From a virus: DNA of 31,069 bases. The position numbers and the translations under genes are program-made. The stretch is from the IMG/VR virus record IMGVR_UViG_3300049846_000915, positions 1-31,069 of that record; one strand, 5' to 3'. Below are positions 12,628-20,450 of this stretch, piece by piece. The notes below the pieces were generated by a model, which made no database searches, was not told where the DNA came from, and saw only the letters and a list, made by a program, of their open reading frames with translations. How positions within the stretch are numbered: the first letter of the stretch is position 1; the number at the start of each line of letters is the position of its first letter.

Positions 12628-15552
12628 TTACCAGTCTGCCATTTGGATGTGACCGAATAGACTAAAATTAAGACCCCCAAGAGCATACCGGTAGTTTCCG
12701 GAGTCCCAGCCTGCAACGCTAACTGTCGTGGTGGTACGAAGCGCCATGCCTTCGACGGTTGTAGTTCCGCCCGTTCCTGACGTTAGATTGCCGTAGCCCA
12801 CACAGACCACGCCCCACGTTGCGGAATCTGTAGCTGAGAGACTGAGGCTAGTAATAGTTGAAAGCGACGAATCCGCCGCCCCGATGGGCAGGGTCAGGAT
12901 ATAAGACCCCGTGCCACTGGTTCCTGCCGTGGTCTGCCGGTAACGGTAAACAACCTCACAATGCGTGCCGATTCGCCGCCACTTGAGCGAGTCAACGGAT
13001 ACCGTCCCCTTGGAGGGATTGAGCGTTGTGGCCGTGATCGTCGGCGTTGAGGCAGTAGCCCATGGAGTATCGAGATTGAGAACAAGCGGCTGCCAGTCGG
13101 TGCCGTCCCATTGCAGGACAACGCAATTCGTGTGCAATAAAATCAAGTAACGGGTGCGACCCGCGATCTTGACGGTGCCGCCAGCGTCCAACTTATATTG
13201 CTTATCTGCTGCCGCATTATCTTTGACGTAGAAACCGAGCACGTCTCCAGTGGTCGGAGACAGGCCGGAAATAGTGATGGTGTAGTCTGCCGAGGTTCCG
13301 CTAATGACGTGCCAAGTGTTGAGGGTCGCGGATGTTGCGCTGGTTATGGAAGTCGGGCTAATCGAGCTAAAGCGAGCCAATGCGCTGGCTAGACGTGCAG
13401 CCGGGACGGTTCCTGTACTCAGGTCACTTGCGCTGCCGCTGGTAGCGATTGCCGCTAGCCCCAAAATGGTCCTGGTTTGTGCTGCCGTTAGGTCTTCTGG
13501 ATCACCTGTGCCTGCCGTCGTTCTGCCCTTAATGGTCTGCGTTGCCATGTTGGCAAGCTTGGCATTTGTCACAGCGGCAGCGGCAATGGTTGTTGCGTTA
13601 CTGCCAGCAGATGCGGTAATATCCCCGGTCAGAGCGGCACGGGAAACCGTTGGATTTCCTGCAGTTCCGTTTCCGTTCGTTACCGTAATAGATGAGTCAC
13701 CTGTCAGCGTGCGAGCGTTTGAGGTTGAGCCATTACGGATAACGATTCCATCTGCGCCAGGGTCGGGCACGCATGTTGAGCTAAGAGTCGTACCGGACAT
13801 GGAAAGCCCGGTGCTGATTGATATTTCTTCTACATCACCAGCGCCAATAGCAGCGCCTCTGCCCAGCAATTTACTTGCCGCACTTACGTCCTGTATCTTT
13901 GCGTATGAAACCGCCGCATTGTCAATGGTCCAAACTGTTCCGCTGCTGCTTACGGTAATGTCACCCTTGTCACCGTCACTTATGCCGCCACCACTGGCAT
14001 TAAGCGTGGTGCCGCTCATAGATAGGTTGGTGCCTAGCGTAATTTCCTCAACGTCACCGGAACCAGCGGCGCTACCACGTCCAAGCAACTTACTATCTGC
14101 AGAAACATTCTGCATCTTAGCGTAAGTCACAGCGTCATTAGCGATGGTAGTAGCGACAGCGCCTTCGCTTGTCGTCACGTCGCCAGTTAAATCTGGCATG
14201 CGAGCGTCAGGGATAATTCCTGCGCTCAAATCGGCAGCGCTTCCGCTCGTAGCGATAGCAGCTAAACCAAGGATCGTGCGAACCTGCGCTGCTGTTAAAT
14301 CCTCAGGATCGCCAGTGCCAGCAGTAGTGCGCCCCTTGATGGTTTGCGTTGCCATGTTTGCCAACTTAGCGTTGGTCACGGCATCGCTTGCAATCGTAGT
14401 TGCTACTGCCCCTTCGCTTGTAGTTACGTCTCCAGTTAAATCCGGCATCCTTGCGTCTGGAATAATTCCAGCGCTGAGGTCGCTTGCGCTTCCACTGGTG
14501 GCAATTGCAGCAAGTCCAGAAACGTCACTAGAAGTAATCGCAAGCACTGCCTTGGCCTGCGCTGCGGTTAAATCCTCTGGATCGCCCGTGCCTGCGGTTG
14601 TTCTGCCTTTGATGGTTGCAGTTGCTACGTTTGCAAGCTTCGCGTTTGTTACCGCATCGTTGGCAATGGTCGTTGCAACCGCACCTGCGCTGGTGGTAAC
14701 GTCTCCCGTTAATGCTGGCATACGCGCAGCCGCAACGGTTCCTGCGCTGAGGTCAGACGCACTGCCGGTTGTTGCGATAGTGGCCAAACCGGAAACATCG
14801 CTTGCGGTAATTGCTAAGACGCTCTTGGCTTGCGTAGCCGTTAGGTCTTCTGGATCTCCTGTGCCTGCGGTCACGCGCCCCTTAATGGTGGCGGTTGCCA
14901 TGTTCGCTAGCTTGGTGTTCGTAACCGCATCGCTGGCAATGGTCGTTGCCACTGCCCCCTCTGAGGTGGTTACGTCCCCCGTTAAGTCTGGCATGCGTGC
15001 GTCAGGAATGATTCCAGCAGACAAGTCTGCCGCACTTCCACTGGTAGCGATGGTGGCAAGGCCAGAAACATCACTGGCAGTAATGGCTAGAACGCTCTTG
15101 GCCTGAGTCGCAGTCAAGTCTTCTGGATCACCAGTTCCGGCAGTAACGCGTCCCTTAATGGTCGCAGTTGCTACATTTGCCAGCTTGGCATTTGTGACTG
15201 CATCATTAGTAATGGTCGTGGCGTTGCTGTCAGCAGATGCAGTTACGTCACCAGTTAGTGCCGCACGGGTAATCGTTGGATTTGCGCTGACACCGTTGCC
15301 ATCAGCCACGGTAATTGACGTGCTACCGGTTATGGTCCGTGCCGTTGTGGTGTTGAGCGCAGTACGAACCACGACACCATTTGCGCCTGGGTCTGCTAGT
15401 GCGCTGCCGCTTATCTGCGCCCAGCTTGAACCGTTATGACGATACCATGATCCACTGTAGATAACAAGGTCATCAAGCGCGCCGTCAAGTGGTAGACTTG
15501 CTACCTCTGGTATGTTTACTCCTTTAGGCCCTAGATGCGCTGCGTCTTTCAT
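12628..15552 (-). CDS. Repeat-rich tail fibre protein, 974 aa
   Basis: The start is ATG 15552 (MKDAAHLGPKG), sharing ATGA with the preceding gene; a GTG at 15570 is a less likely alternative. The first 100 residues form an attachment region. A series of about six degenerate 80-90 aa repeats follows, each built on LTGDVTTS-x-GAVATTI, then DAVTNAKLAN, TIKGRTTAGTGDPEDLTA and GSASDLSAG, a pattern widespread in phage fibres and side tail proteins. A shorter module with LLGRGSAAGSGDVEEI occurs twice in the middle. The last 250 residues, without repeats (TRYLILLHTNCVVLQWDGTDWQPL, then KWRRIGTHCEVVYRYRQ), are the probable receptor-binding tip. The repeats keep the protein sequence while using different codons. 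Confidence 0.85.
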   Translation of the reverse strand: MKDAAHLGPKGVNIPEVASLPLDGALDDLVIYSGSWYRHNGSSWAQISGSALADPGANGVVVRTALNTTTARTITGSTSITVADGNGVSANPTITRAALTGDVTASADSNATTITNDAVTNAKLANVATATIKGRVTAGTGDPEDLTATQAKSVLAITASDVSGLATIATSGSAADLSAGIIPDARMPDLTGDVTTSEGAVATTIASDAVTNTKLANMATATIKGRVTAGTGDPEDLTATQAKSVLAITASDVSGLATIATTGSASDLSAGTVAAARMPALTGDVTTSAGAVATTIANDAVTNAKLANVATATIKGRTTAGTGDPEDLTAAQAKAVLAITSSDVSGLAAIATSGSASDLSAGIIPDARMPDLTGDVTTSEGAVATTIASDAVTNAKLANMATQTIKGRTTAGTGDPEDLTAAQVRTILGLAAIATSGSAADLSAGIIPDARMPDLTGDVTTSEGAVATTIANDAVTYAKMQNVSADSKLLGRGSAAGSGDVEEITLGTNLSMSGTTLNASGGGISDGDKGDITVSSSGTVWTIDNAAVSYAKIQDVSAASKLLGRGAAIGAGDVEEISISTGLSMSGTTLSSTCVPDPGADGIVIRNGSTSNARTLTGDSSITVTNGNGTAGNPTVSRAALTGDITASAGSNATTIAAAAVTNAKLANMATQTIKGRTTAGTGDPEDLTAAQTRTILGLAAIATSGSASDLSTGTVPAARLASALARFSSISPTSITSATSATLNTWHVISGTSADYTITISGLSPTTGDVLGFYVKDNAAADKQYKLDAGGTVKIAGRTRYLILLHTNCVVLQWDGTDWQPLVLNLDTPWATASTPTITATTLNPSKGTVSVDSLKWRRIGTHCEVVYRYRQTTAGTSGTGSYILTLPIGAADSSLSTITSLSLSATDSATWGVVCVGYGNLTSGTGGTTTVEGMALRTTTTVSVAGWDSGNYRYALGGLNFSLFGHIQMADW
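13390..15270. repeat. Degenerate internal repeats of the fibre gene, about 250-270 bp per unit
   Basis: About six units encode nearly the same 80-90 aa block, but the DNA copies differ strongly at synonymous positions. For the 16 codons at 13480-13527 and 14287-14334 the amino acids are identical (GRTTAGTGDPEDLTAA) while 13 of 16 codons differ. Boundaries are approximate. Confidence 0.75.
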
Positions 15553-15791
15553 TTGCGCACCATTCGGCACTTGATTAGCAACTTACGCCACCACGACACG
15601 CTTGCTTTTTTGCGCGTCGAATTGTCGTAGAGGTTGAGCCATCCATTTGTCTTTGGCGACCAAATATGCAACTCACCGGCATCCTTTCCGGACTTAGGTA
15701 CCCATAACTGACCGGCTTGAGGGTTTTTGGGTTCCTCGCTCGGTTCTAGGATCATGTCGGAAAATAGCGGCACGGCTACGGCTCCGACCAT
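15549..15791 (-). CDS. Small fibre-region protein, 80 aa
   Basis: The protein contains EEPKNPQAGQLWVPKSGKDAGELHIWSPKTNGWLNLYD in the middle (cited as residues 19-56), a motif of a short beta module often found in phage fibre or chitin-binding-like segments (P-x-x-G-x-L-W, then G-W). The C-terminus is basic (KKASVSWWRKLLIKCRMVRK). It overlaps the previous gene by 16 bases and the fibre by ATGA. A later ATG at 15755 is an alternative start. It probably takes part in fibre assembly or attachment. Confidence 0.6.
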   Translation of the reverse strand: MVGAVAVPLFSDMILEPSEEPKNPQAGQLWVPKSGKDAGELHIWSPKTNGWLNLYDNSTRKKASVSWWRKLLIKCRMVRK

Positions 15792-16195
15792 TTAGACAAG
15801 ACAAAGCGCAGGCGAATAGGAACCGCCACGCTGTTGTCCGTTGCTATTTTTACCTTTACCAAATCGGCGGTAGTCGCAACCGACCATGTTATACCAGCGG
15901 CACCAACGCTAGTGGCTGAGTCTGAAACGGATGGGCTAGACGCATCCCCTGCAATCTGCAATACACCCTTACGGCATATTCCGCTGCCTCGGGTGATTAC
16001 GTAGCTCATTTCACCGCCTCTGTATTTAGCTAGTGAGAACTCCGCACCGGTCACTTCGGTTGCGCTAGTGTTCTCTGGTAGCGTAAATACAGAGGACAAC
16101 TCAGAGACACCGGCAGGCTTCCAAACGCCACCAATAAAGGTCCATACAGAACCTTCTTCTGGCTTGGTTGGTAAATTTGCCGATGCCGGAAACAT
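15776..16195 (-). CDS. Putative virion appendage protein, 139 aa
   Basis: The N-terminus has the module LPTKPEEGSVWTFIGGVWKPAG, related in pattern to the one in the next gene. A beta-rich, Ser/Thr/Val-rich body follows (SSVFTLPENTSATEVTGAEF, SYVITRGSGICRKGVLQIAG, LVKVKIATDNSVAVPIRLRFVLSKW). It looks like a small jelly-roll or collar-type surface protein. It is four bases downstream of the preceding gene. No family is recognised. Confidence 0.6.
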   Translation of the reverse strand: MFPASANLPTKPEEGSVWTFIGGVWKPAGVSELSSVFTLPENTSATEVTGAEFSLAKYRGGEMSYVITRGSGICRKGVLQIAGDASSPSVSDSATSVGAAGITWSVATTADLVKVKIATDNSVAVPIRLRFVLSKWSEP

Positions 16196-16199
16196 GGGT

Positions 16200-16619
16200 T
16201 TAGTATTCCCCGACGTTGAAGCTGAAATGCGTTTCCTGTGTCACCGTGGTCTGCACGTCAATGATTTCGCCGGGGGCCAGGAATTCATTGAGTACAATCT
16301 TACCAGAGTCGTAGCCGGGTACGGTGGTGCTGACAGTCACAGCCGACACGCTTCCTGACTTGATAAGGTACCGAGTGCCGCCCGATTTCTTGTAGATCAA
16401 CCAAACCGCCGCCGAGCTTGTGACCGGTACGCGGACAACCACGTCTTGCACAATCGCGCCTTGACCTGCCGTTGAGGCTGGGGCGGATGCTGCGGCGGCT
16501 GTGTATGCCGTTACAATGTTTGTACCGGTTGCGCCGGTCTGGTCGGTTTGTGCGGTGGTAGCCTTAGCTAATGCTGAGGTCACATAGCGCGGGGTTATAG
16601 GGAGGGTATTTGCGGCCAT
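16200..16619 (-). CDS. Putative virion structural protein, 139 aa
   Basis: The start is ATG 16619 with AAGGT 5 bases upstream. The protein is rich in Ala, Thr and Val, without membrane or signal segments (TTAQTDQTGATGTNIVTAYTAAAASAP, then VVRVPVTSSAAVWLIYKKSGGTRYLI, then GKIVLNEFLAPGEIIDVQTTVT). Its final section resembles that of the plus-strand protein at 23233-23664 (PAGYKIYVTF), so both may share a small beta-sandwich fold. It is probably a virion surface or fibre-base protein. Confidence 0.6.
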   Translation of the reverse strand: MAANTLPITPRYVTSALAKATTAQTDQTGATGTNIVTAYTAAAASAPASTAGQGAIVQDVVVRVPVTSSAAVWLIYKKSGGTRYLIKSGSVSAVTVSTTVPGYDSGKIVLNEFLAPGEIIDVQTTVTQETHFSFNVGEY

Positions 16620-16627
16620 GACTTACC

Positions 16628-16837
16628 TTAGTACGTAAACGGGTTGGATTGACGACGCGGGGTGTCTGGAAGTGCGCTGAGTATCTGACCGGGGTTAGTT
16701 GCGGACATAATGCGGACGCCAAGGGGGCCGGTTAGTGCTGGTGCGACAACCGACACCACGGCAATTTGGTTCTGTTCTAGCTGCTCAATACGCGCCAGCA
16801 TTTGCGATGCGGTTAGGGGTAGGAATATCTCGCTCAC
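16628..16837 (-). CDS. Small hypothetical structural protein, 69 aa
   Basis: I place the start at GTG 16837, overlapping the upstream stop as GTGA, with GGAGGG about 10 bases upstream. The GTG at 16855 would extend further into the preceding gene. The product starts MSEIFLPLTASQMLARIEQLEQNQ (a helix) and continues with APALTGPLGVRIMS and a Pro/Arg tail. It may be a connector or trimerising segment of an appendage. No family is recognised. Confidence 0.55.
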   Translation of the reverse strand: MSEIFLPLTASQMLARIEQLEQNQIAVVSVVAPALTGPLGVRIMSATNPGQILSALPDTPRRQSNPFTY

Positions 16838-17571
16838 GACGTTGTGGCCCTCCACTTGATCGTCAGCGCAATCTCACCGATAATCGCGGTCTTGGTGCCC
16901 TCAGTTGCGCGAAGGTGGGCGGTACAGGCTAGCGACTTGGCACCATCCGGCACATTGAGCGCAGACGGGAAAGCGTCCAAGACTGCGCGGACCACTCGGT
17001 TCCCGCTGGTGTCGCTGGTGATACTTTCGGTCAGTCCGCCCACGGTTGCGGCTTGGTCGGCGTCGGTCGTGTTGAGCTTGATTTCAGCTAGAAGCGTGTC
17101 GATTGCGGCGAGTGACGCGGCACCGATATACGTTAGCGCAGCCTCAGTTACGGCAAAGTCTAGGATGATACTATCGCCCATGTAGATTTCGGCGCTATCT
17201 GCCGTTGTTACCGGGGTCAACGCCACACCGTTACTGGTCGCTATGAGTGACCCGATTGCGTCGGTATCGTATGAGAAACCTTCTCCGCTAAACTCGGCAG
17301 GCGCAGCATAGTATTCAATACTTGGCTTGACGACTGGACACGTCCATACGCCAGACGGTATGATAAACCGAATAGGGTGCCTACCCTCTGAATCACCCGC
17401 ACTTTGCAGAGTCCAGGTCGGTTGACTACTGAGTGCTACATCGTCTTCATCGTACCAGATCAGATCCCAACCGGCTGCCTGCATTGCCGCTTTAGTGGCA
17501 TATGACAAAGGAACGCCGGTCGGGCTGAAAAGGTAGATAGCCTGCGGGATTTCGTCGCCAGTGATCGACAC
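16834..17571 (-). CDS. Putative neck/appendage protein, 245 aa
   Basis: The GTG start at 17571 is supported by GGAG 8 bases upstream. The N-terminal domain (IYLFSPTGVPLSYATKAAMQAAGWDLIWYDEDDVAL, then RHPIRFIIPSGVWTC) is beta-rich with Trp and Tyr. The middle carries DSIILDFAVTEAALTYIGAASLAAIDTLLAEIKLN, and the C-terminal domain is again beta-rich (SLACTAHLRATEGTKTAIIGEIALTIKW). It follows the decoration protein after an 80-base gap. A neck, appendage or decoration role is plausible but not recognised. Confidence 0.6.
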   Translation of the reverse strand: MSITGDEIPQAIYLFSPTGVPLSYATKAAMQAAGWDLIWYDEDDVALSSQPTWTLQSAGDSEGRHPIRFIIPSGVWTCPVVKPSIEYYAAPAEFSGEGFSYDTDAIGSLIATSNGVALTPVTTADSAEIYMGDSIILDFAVTEAALTYIGAASLAAIDTLLAEIKLNTTDADQAATVGGLTESITSDTSGNRVVRAVLDAFPSALNVPDGAKSLACTAHLRATEGTKTAIIGEIALTIKWRATTS

Positions 17572-17651
17572 GGCAGATGCTCCGGATTAGGTACAAAGTC
17601 GGCGCTGGGGGATACCCAACGCCGAGGTGATGCGCCGGGCATCCGGTCAGC

Positions 17652-18008
17652 TTACGATGCGCTGACGTTGAGTCCGGTCATCCACGCATCAACGGTCGTT
17701 GCCGAGGTTGACGCGGCGGCGATAGCGAAACCTACCAACGTGTTGCCGGTGGCGTTCGGGGTCGCCTTCTTGGTCGATGCGTCCATGTACACCTTATCGC
17801 CCACGGCAAAAGACTTGCCAGTGCCGGTGTTCTTGGTGATCGTGACAGCGCCATGAAGCGCCATCTTGCAATCCGCTGATGCCGCAACCGTTTCGCGTGC
17901 GACGGCATAGCAGTCAGTAATGTTGTAGATCAAACCACGGGTATAGCCACCAGTGGGGGCGGTGAAAACTACGTCACCAGAGAAATTTGCGCGGTCGCCT
18001 GCGGCCAT
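17652..18008 (-). CDS. Capsid decoration-like protein (DUF2190-type), 118 aa
   Basis: ATG 18008 follows AGGAA at spacing 7. The protein matches the DUF2190 group of phage capsid-associated proteins: KTG- and GDKVY-type motifs are visible in TGTGKSFAVGDKVYMDASTKKATPNATGNTLVGFA, preceded by GAVTITKN. Members of this group are thought to decorate or stabilise the HK97-type capsid. It lies directly downstream of the capsid fusion, the normal place for a decoration protein, with a hairpin between them. Confidence 0.75.
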   Translation of the reverse strand: MAAGDRANFSGDVVFTAPTGGYTRGLIYNITDCYAVARETVAASADCKMALHGAVTITKNTGTGKSFAVGDKVYMDASTKKATPNATGNTLVGFAIAAASTSATTVDAWMTGLNVSAS

Positions 18009-18040
18009 GATATGTTCCTTAGAGTGTTGGGGTAGATAGC

Positions 18041-18065
18041 GCGGGGAGGTTGTTAGCCTCCCCGC
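18041..18065 (-). terminator. Strong hairpin downstream of the capsid gene
   Basis: A perfect 9-bp stem (GCGGGGAGG with CCTCCCCGC) encloses a 7-base loop, 7 bases after the capsid stop. No U-tract follows, so it may not terminate. It could instead protect the capsid mRNA 3' end or pause transcription before the decoration gene. Confidence 0.5.
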
Positions 18066-18071
18066 TTAGGC

Positions 18072-20108
18072 TCAGGTCGTCGCCTGTTGAGCACCGGGGA
18101 TAACCTTGGTGCTGCCATCGGTTGTCGTGAACCAGAACAAATCAGCTTCAAACACATCCATGATCTTCCAGTTCTTAGCGAAGACAGAACCGGCGTCGTA
18201 TTCCATGACCTGCGGACCGGACATGCCAGCCAGCTCGGTCAGGACCAGACCATCAACCAAGTTCGGGTCAGCGATCACGTAGTAGCTTGTCGTGCTGTAA
18301 CCGGTGATCGTGGAAGCTTCCAACCAGGGACTAACAACCAGTTCAGCTTGACCCGAGTTGCTGACGATCTGACCCGGAGCTTGGTTGAGCAAGCCAGCGA
18401 GGTACAGACCGGCAGTTGGACCGGCCAAGTAGAACTTCGCCATGTTGCCGGTTGGATTGCCATCCAAGCCGGTCTTCTGTTGCAACGCGGCATTAGCTTT
18501 GCCGATGTTCGCACGGGCGGCGGCGATCAAGTCGCCGGTCGTGTAGACAGGGGTGCAACCAGAGGTCGTGTTGCTGGTCCAGGTTGATGCGTCCGTGGTA
18601 GCCACGCCGCGCAGGAACTTCTGAATCAGACGCTTTTCGCGGGACTTCTGCGCAATCGCGCCAGCCTTGCGGAGTGAACTATCGAACGAGGCGGTATCGT
18701 CATTGACGAGAGCCTGGAACGAGAGCGACAGGGTGCCGCCCCAAGCCTTGAGCGCAGAACTATACGCGCCTTCGGTCTTTGTCAGTTCGGGAGCGGCGAT
18801 ATTTTCCGCGACTTCCTGCAAGTTTGCCGTGCCCATGCCGCCCATGTAGAAGGTCTTGAAGTCGGGGGCCTGGCGGGTTTCGTAGATCGGCGCACCGGAC
18901 GCACCAACCAGACCCTTGGGCGCGGACTCAAAACCCTTAGCGATGGTCTTGCTGATAGCGTTGAGCATGACAAAGCTGGGGAAGCTGGCGACGCTGATAT
19001 TGCCAGCGCCACGCAGGCCAGACACCATATCCCGGTTGCCCAAGATGAAGTGCGCGAGGTCTTGTTTCGTCCAATCTTCCGAGCCACGAATGCCCATCTG
19101 GCGAGCATAGCGGCGTGCAATTTCAGTCAGGTTGCGACCGGCGTATGGGTTGCCGTCCACCTTGACTTGCTGACCGGCGCGAGCCTGGATCGCAAGCTGG
19201 ATAGCATCCCGTTGCTTGTCGGCGTCTTCCTCGCCCATCTGGACGCGAACAACCGACTCTTTCGGCTCGGCTTTCGAACGGTTGGCAAGGTCGCGTAACA
19301 TTTTCTTGTCGGCTTCGGCATCGCTCATGCCGATGTAGTCGCTGGCTTTCAGGCCATGCGATTCGGCGCGAACAGCGATTTCGCGGTCCCGTTTCGCCAC
19401 GGCATCGCGCTCATTTTCGCGTGCCTCGGGGGCGAAGTCGGCGGCGGGTTCTTTGCCGTCTTTGTGGAGTGAGCGCAGGCTATCAACCTGTTCGTCGGTC
19501 AGTTTCTCAAAGAGAAAGCCGCGAGCCTTAAGCCAAGCCATGAATTGCATACGGGTCCCCTGTGGCTTATGGCCACTATTTGTAAGGTGATCTGGTAAAG
19601 AGCGTGAACGTAGTCCAGCCGCGTCATCGGCGGGAATTGGAGTAAGTGAAGCTTCAAGCAAACGCCAAGAATTTACCGTCAACGTGCGTGAGTCTCGGTC
19701 GTAGTGCGTGTCTTTTTCCGAGTAGTGGTAGCCAATCGACACACCACGCAATGCGCCGGATTCGATGGCATCAATGACCGTGATTCCGCTGTCCATTCGG
19801 GCGTCTGGCAATAATTCCGCGTCAATTTCCATTTCGTCGCCCACGACTCGTATTGCCGTAATCGGTCCAACAATGCGGTTCGGGTCATGGTTCACCAGTA
19901 ACGCTTTGGCGGCATCGCGGCTAATGGCGGAATCTTTGTGCACCAAGACTTCGCGGAAGTTGCCCCAATCTACTGCACGACTGGTACTGGCTACCATCGT
20001 GAGAGCCTTGCGCTTTTTGTCGCCTTCAACAACCTCGCGAACTTTCACGCCAGCGTTGAAGCGGCGGAACATGGCGGCGGAATTGTCTCGTCTGCGCGTT
20101 GGCATCAT
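18072..20108 (-). CDS. Prohead protease-major capsid protein fusion, 678 aa
   Basis: Residues about 30-165 are an HK97-type prohead serine protease (peptidase S78): the catalytic His is likely H74 in LLVNHDPNRIVG, the Ser S124 in GALRGVSIGY, and E152 in LLEASLTPIPA is the probable acid residue. A charged linker (about 187-300, rich in E, K and R) resembles the delta/scaffold domain. From about residue 330 the major capsid domain follows, with FKTFYMGGMGTANLQEVAEN and LSLSFQALVNDDTASF of the type seen in Mu gpT-like and HK97-fold major capsid proteins. The first ATGs (20108, 20105) lack a ribosome site, while Met187 at 19550 has one (AGGGG, spacing 6). Full length may therefore be made at low level, with a separate capsid product from the internal start. 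It stands alone in its orientation, back-to-back with the gpW/portal operon. Confidence 0.9.
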   Translation of the reverse strand: MMPTRRRDNSAAMFRRFNAGVKVREVVEGDKKRKALTMVASTSRAVDWGNFREVLVHKDSAISRDAAKALLVNHDPNRIVGPITAIRVVGDEMEIDAELLPDARMDSGITVIDAIESGALRGVSIGYHYSEKDTHYDRDSRTLTVNSWRLLEASLTPIPADDAAGLRSRSLPDHLTNSGHKPQGTRMQFMAWLKARGFLFEKLTDEQVDSLRSLHKDGKEPAADFAPEARENERDAVAKRDREIAVRAESHGLKASDYIGMSDAEADKKMLRDLANRSKAEPKESVVRVQMGEEDADKQRDAIQLAIQARAGQQVKVDGNPYAGRNLTEIARRYARQMGIRGSEDWTKQDLAHFILGNRDMVSGLRGAGNISVASFPSFVMLNAISKTIAKGFESAPKGLVGASGAPIYETRQAPDFKTFYMGGMGTANLQEVAENIAAPELTKTEGAYSSALKAWGGTLSLSFQALVNDDTASFDSSLRKAGAIAQKSREKRLIQKFLRGVATTDASTWTSNTTSGCTPVYTTGDLIAAARANIGKANAALQQKTGLDGNPTGNMAKFYLAGPTAGLYLAGLLNQAPGQIVSNSGQAELVVSPWLEASTITGYSTTSYYVIADPNLVDGLVLTELAGMSGPQVMEYDAGSVFAKNWKIMDVFEADLFWFTTTDGSTKVIPGAQQATT
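19548..19561 (-). promoter_or_regulatory. Internal ribosome binding site and ATG in the capsid fusion
   Basis: On the minus strand AGGGG, six bases, then ATG at 19550 occurs in frame at codon 187, exactly between the protease and the scaffold/capsid part. The translated product would be 492 aa, beginning MQFMAWLKARGF. The outer start has no such site. Confidence 0.65.
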
Positions 20109-20135
20109 GGCAGGCTATATGGTTTGCATATGCTC

Positions 20136-20189
20136 AAAATTGTTTGTTTCACAATTACGGCACTAGGTAATTGTGTAAAAAACAATTTT
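20136..20189. promoter_or_regulatory. 23-bp inverted repeat between the divergent head operons
   Basis: Arms at 20136-20158 and 20167-20189 match at 21 of 23 positions around an 8-base loop, in an AT-rich stretch. Each arm contains TTGTG plus an AT-rich tail, which resembles a pair of -35 boxes. On the plus strand TTGTGT (20171-20176) lies 18 bases before TACTAT (20195-20200), a plausible promoter; the minus-strand counterpart TTGTGA (20149-20154) has only weak -10 candidates. The site may be a shared operator for the capsid and portal genes. Confidence 0.6.
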
Positions 20190-20219
20190 CAGCTTACTAT
20201 TTCCGCCTACCATTTTGTG

Positions 20220-20450
20220 ATGGCACGAACTGCGGCATCCATACAGGCGGAAATTGACCGTCTGGAAACCTTCCTATCTAGTGAAGCGACCACAATTCAG
20301 AGCACCTCGGCGGACGGTACCTCAGTAACGCATATAAACCGGAAACAGGCTGAGGACCGTCTAGACCGTCTCTACATCCAACTAGGCCGCGCTAATGGAA
20401 CCTCGCCCATGTTCCCGCGTGGAGTCGTTACCGGGCTGGGTAGACGATGA
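20220..20450 (+). CDS. Head-tail joining protein (lambda gpW-like), 76 aa
   Basis: The start is ATG 20220 (MARTAASIQAEIDRL); the open frame continues upstream to 19938 across the inverted repeat and into the capsid gene, which is not credible. The protein has the gpW plan: an N-terminal helix (QAEIDRLETFLSS), a short beta hairpin (SADGTSVTH), a second helix (RKQAEDRLDRLYIQL) and a basic tail. In lambda, gpW seals the portal channel after packaging. It overlaps the portal gene by ATGA, matching the lambda W-B order. No Shine-Dalgarno site precedes it. Confidence 0.75.
   Translation: MARTAASIQAEIDRLETFLSSEATTIQSTSADGTSVTHINRKQAEDRLDRLYIQLGRANGTSPMFPRGVVTGLGRR

Noticed and set aside
13304-15439. 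Long plus-strand open frames (273, 320 and 93 aa) opposite the fibre gene
   Set aside because: They are antisense to the repeat-rich fibre. The protein is monotonous in Val, Ala, Ser and Pro because it reads the repeats backwards, and no ribosome sites support them.
17572-17651. Gene or terminator in the 80-base gap after the decoration gene
   Set aside because: A 60-aa frame there is Arg/Pro-rich and runs into the next gene; the hairpins are short with mismatches and have no U-tract.
19938-20219. Upstream extension of the gpW frame to 19938
   Set aside because: It would run through the inverted repeat and into the capsid gene; the protein pattern of gpW begins at ATG 20220.
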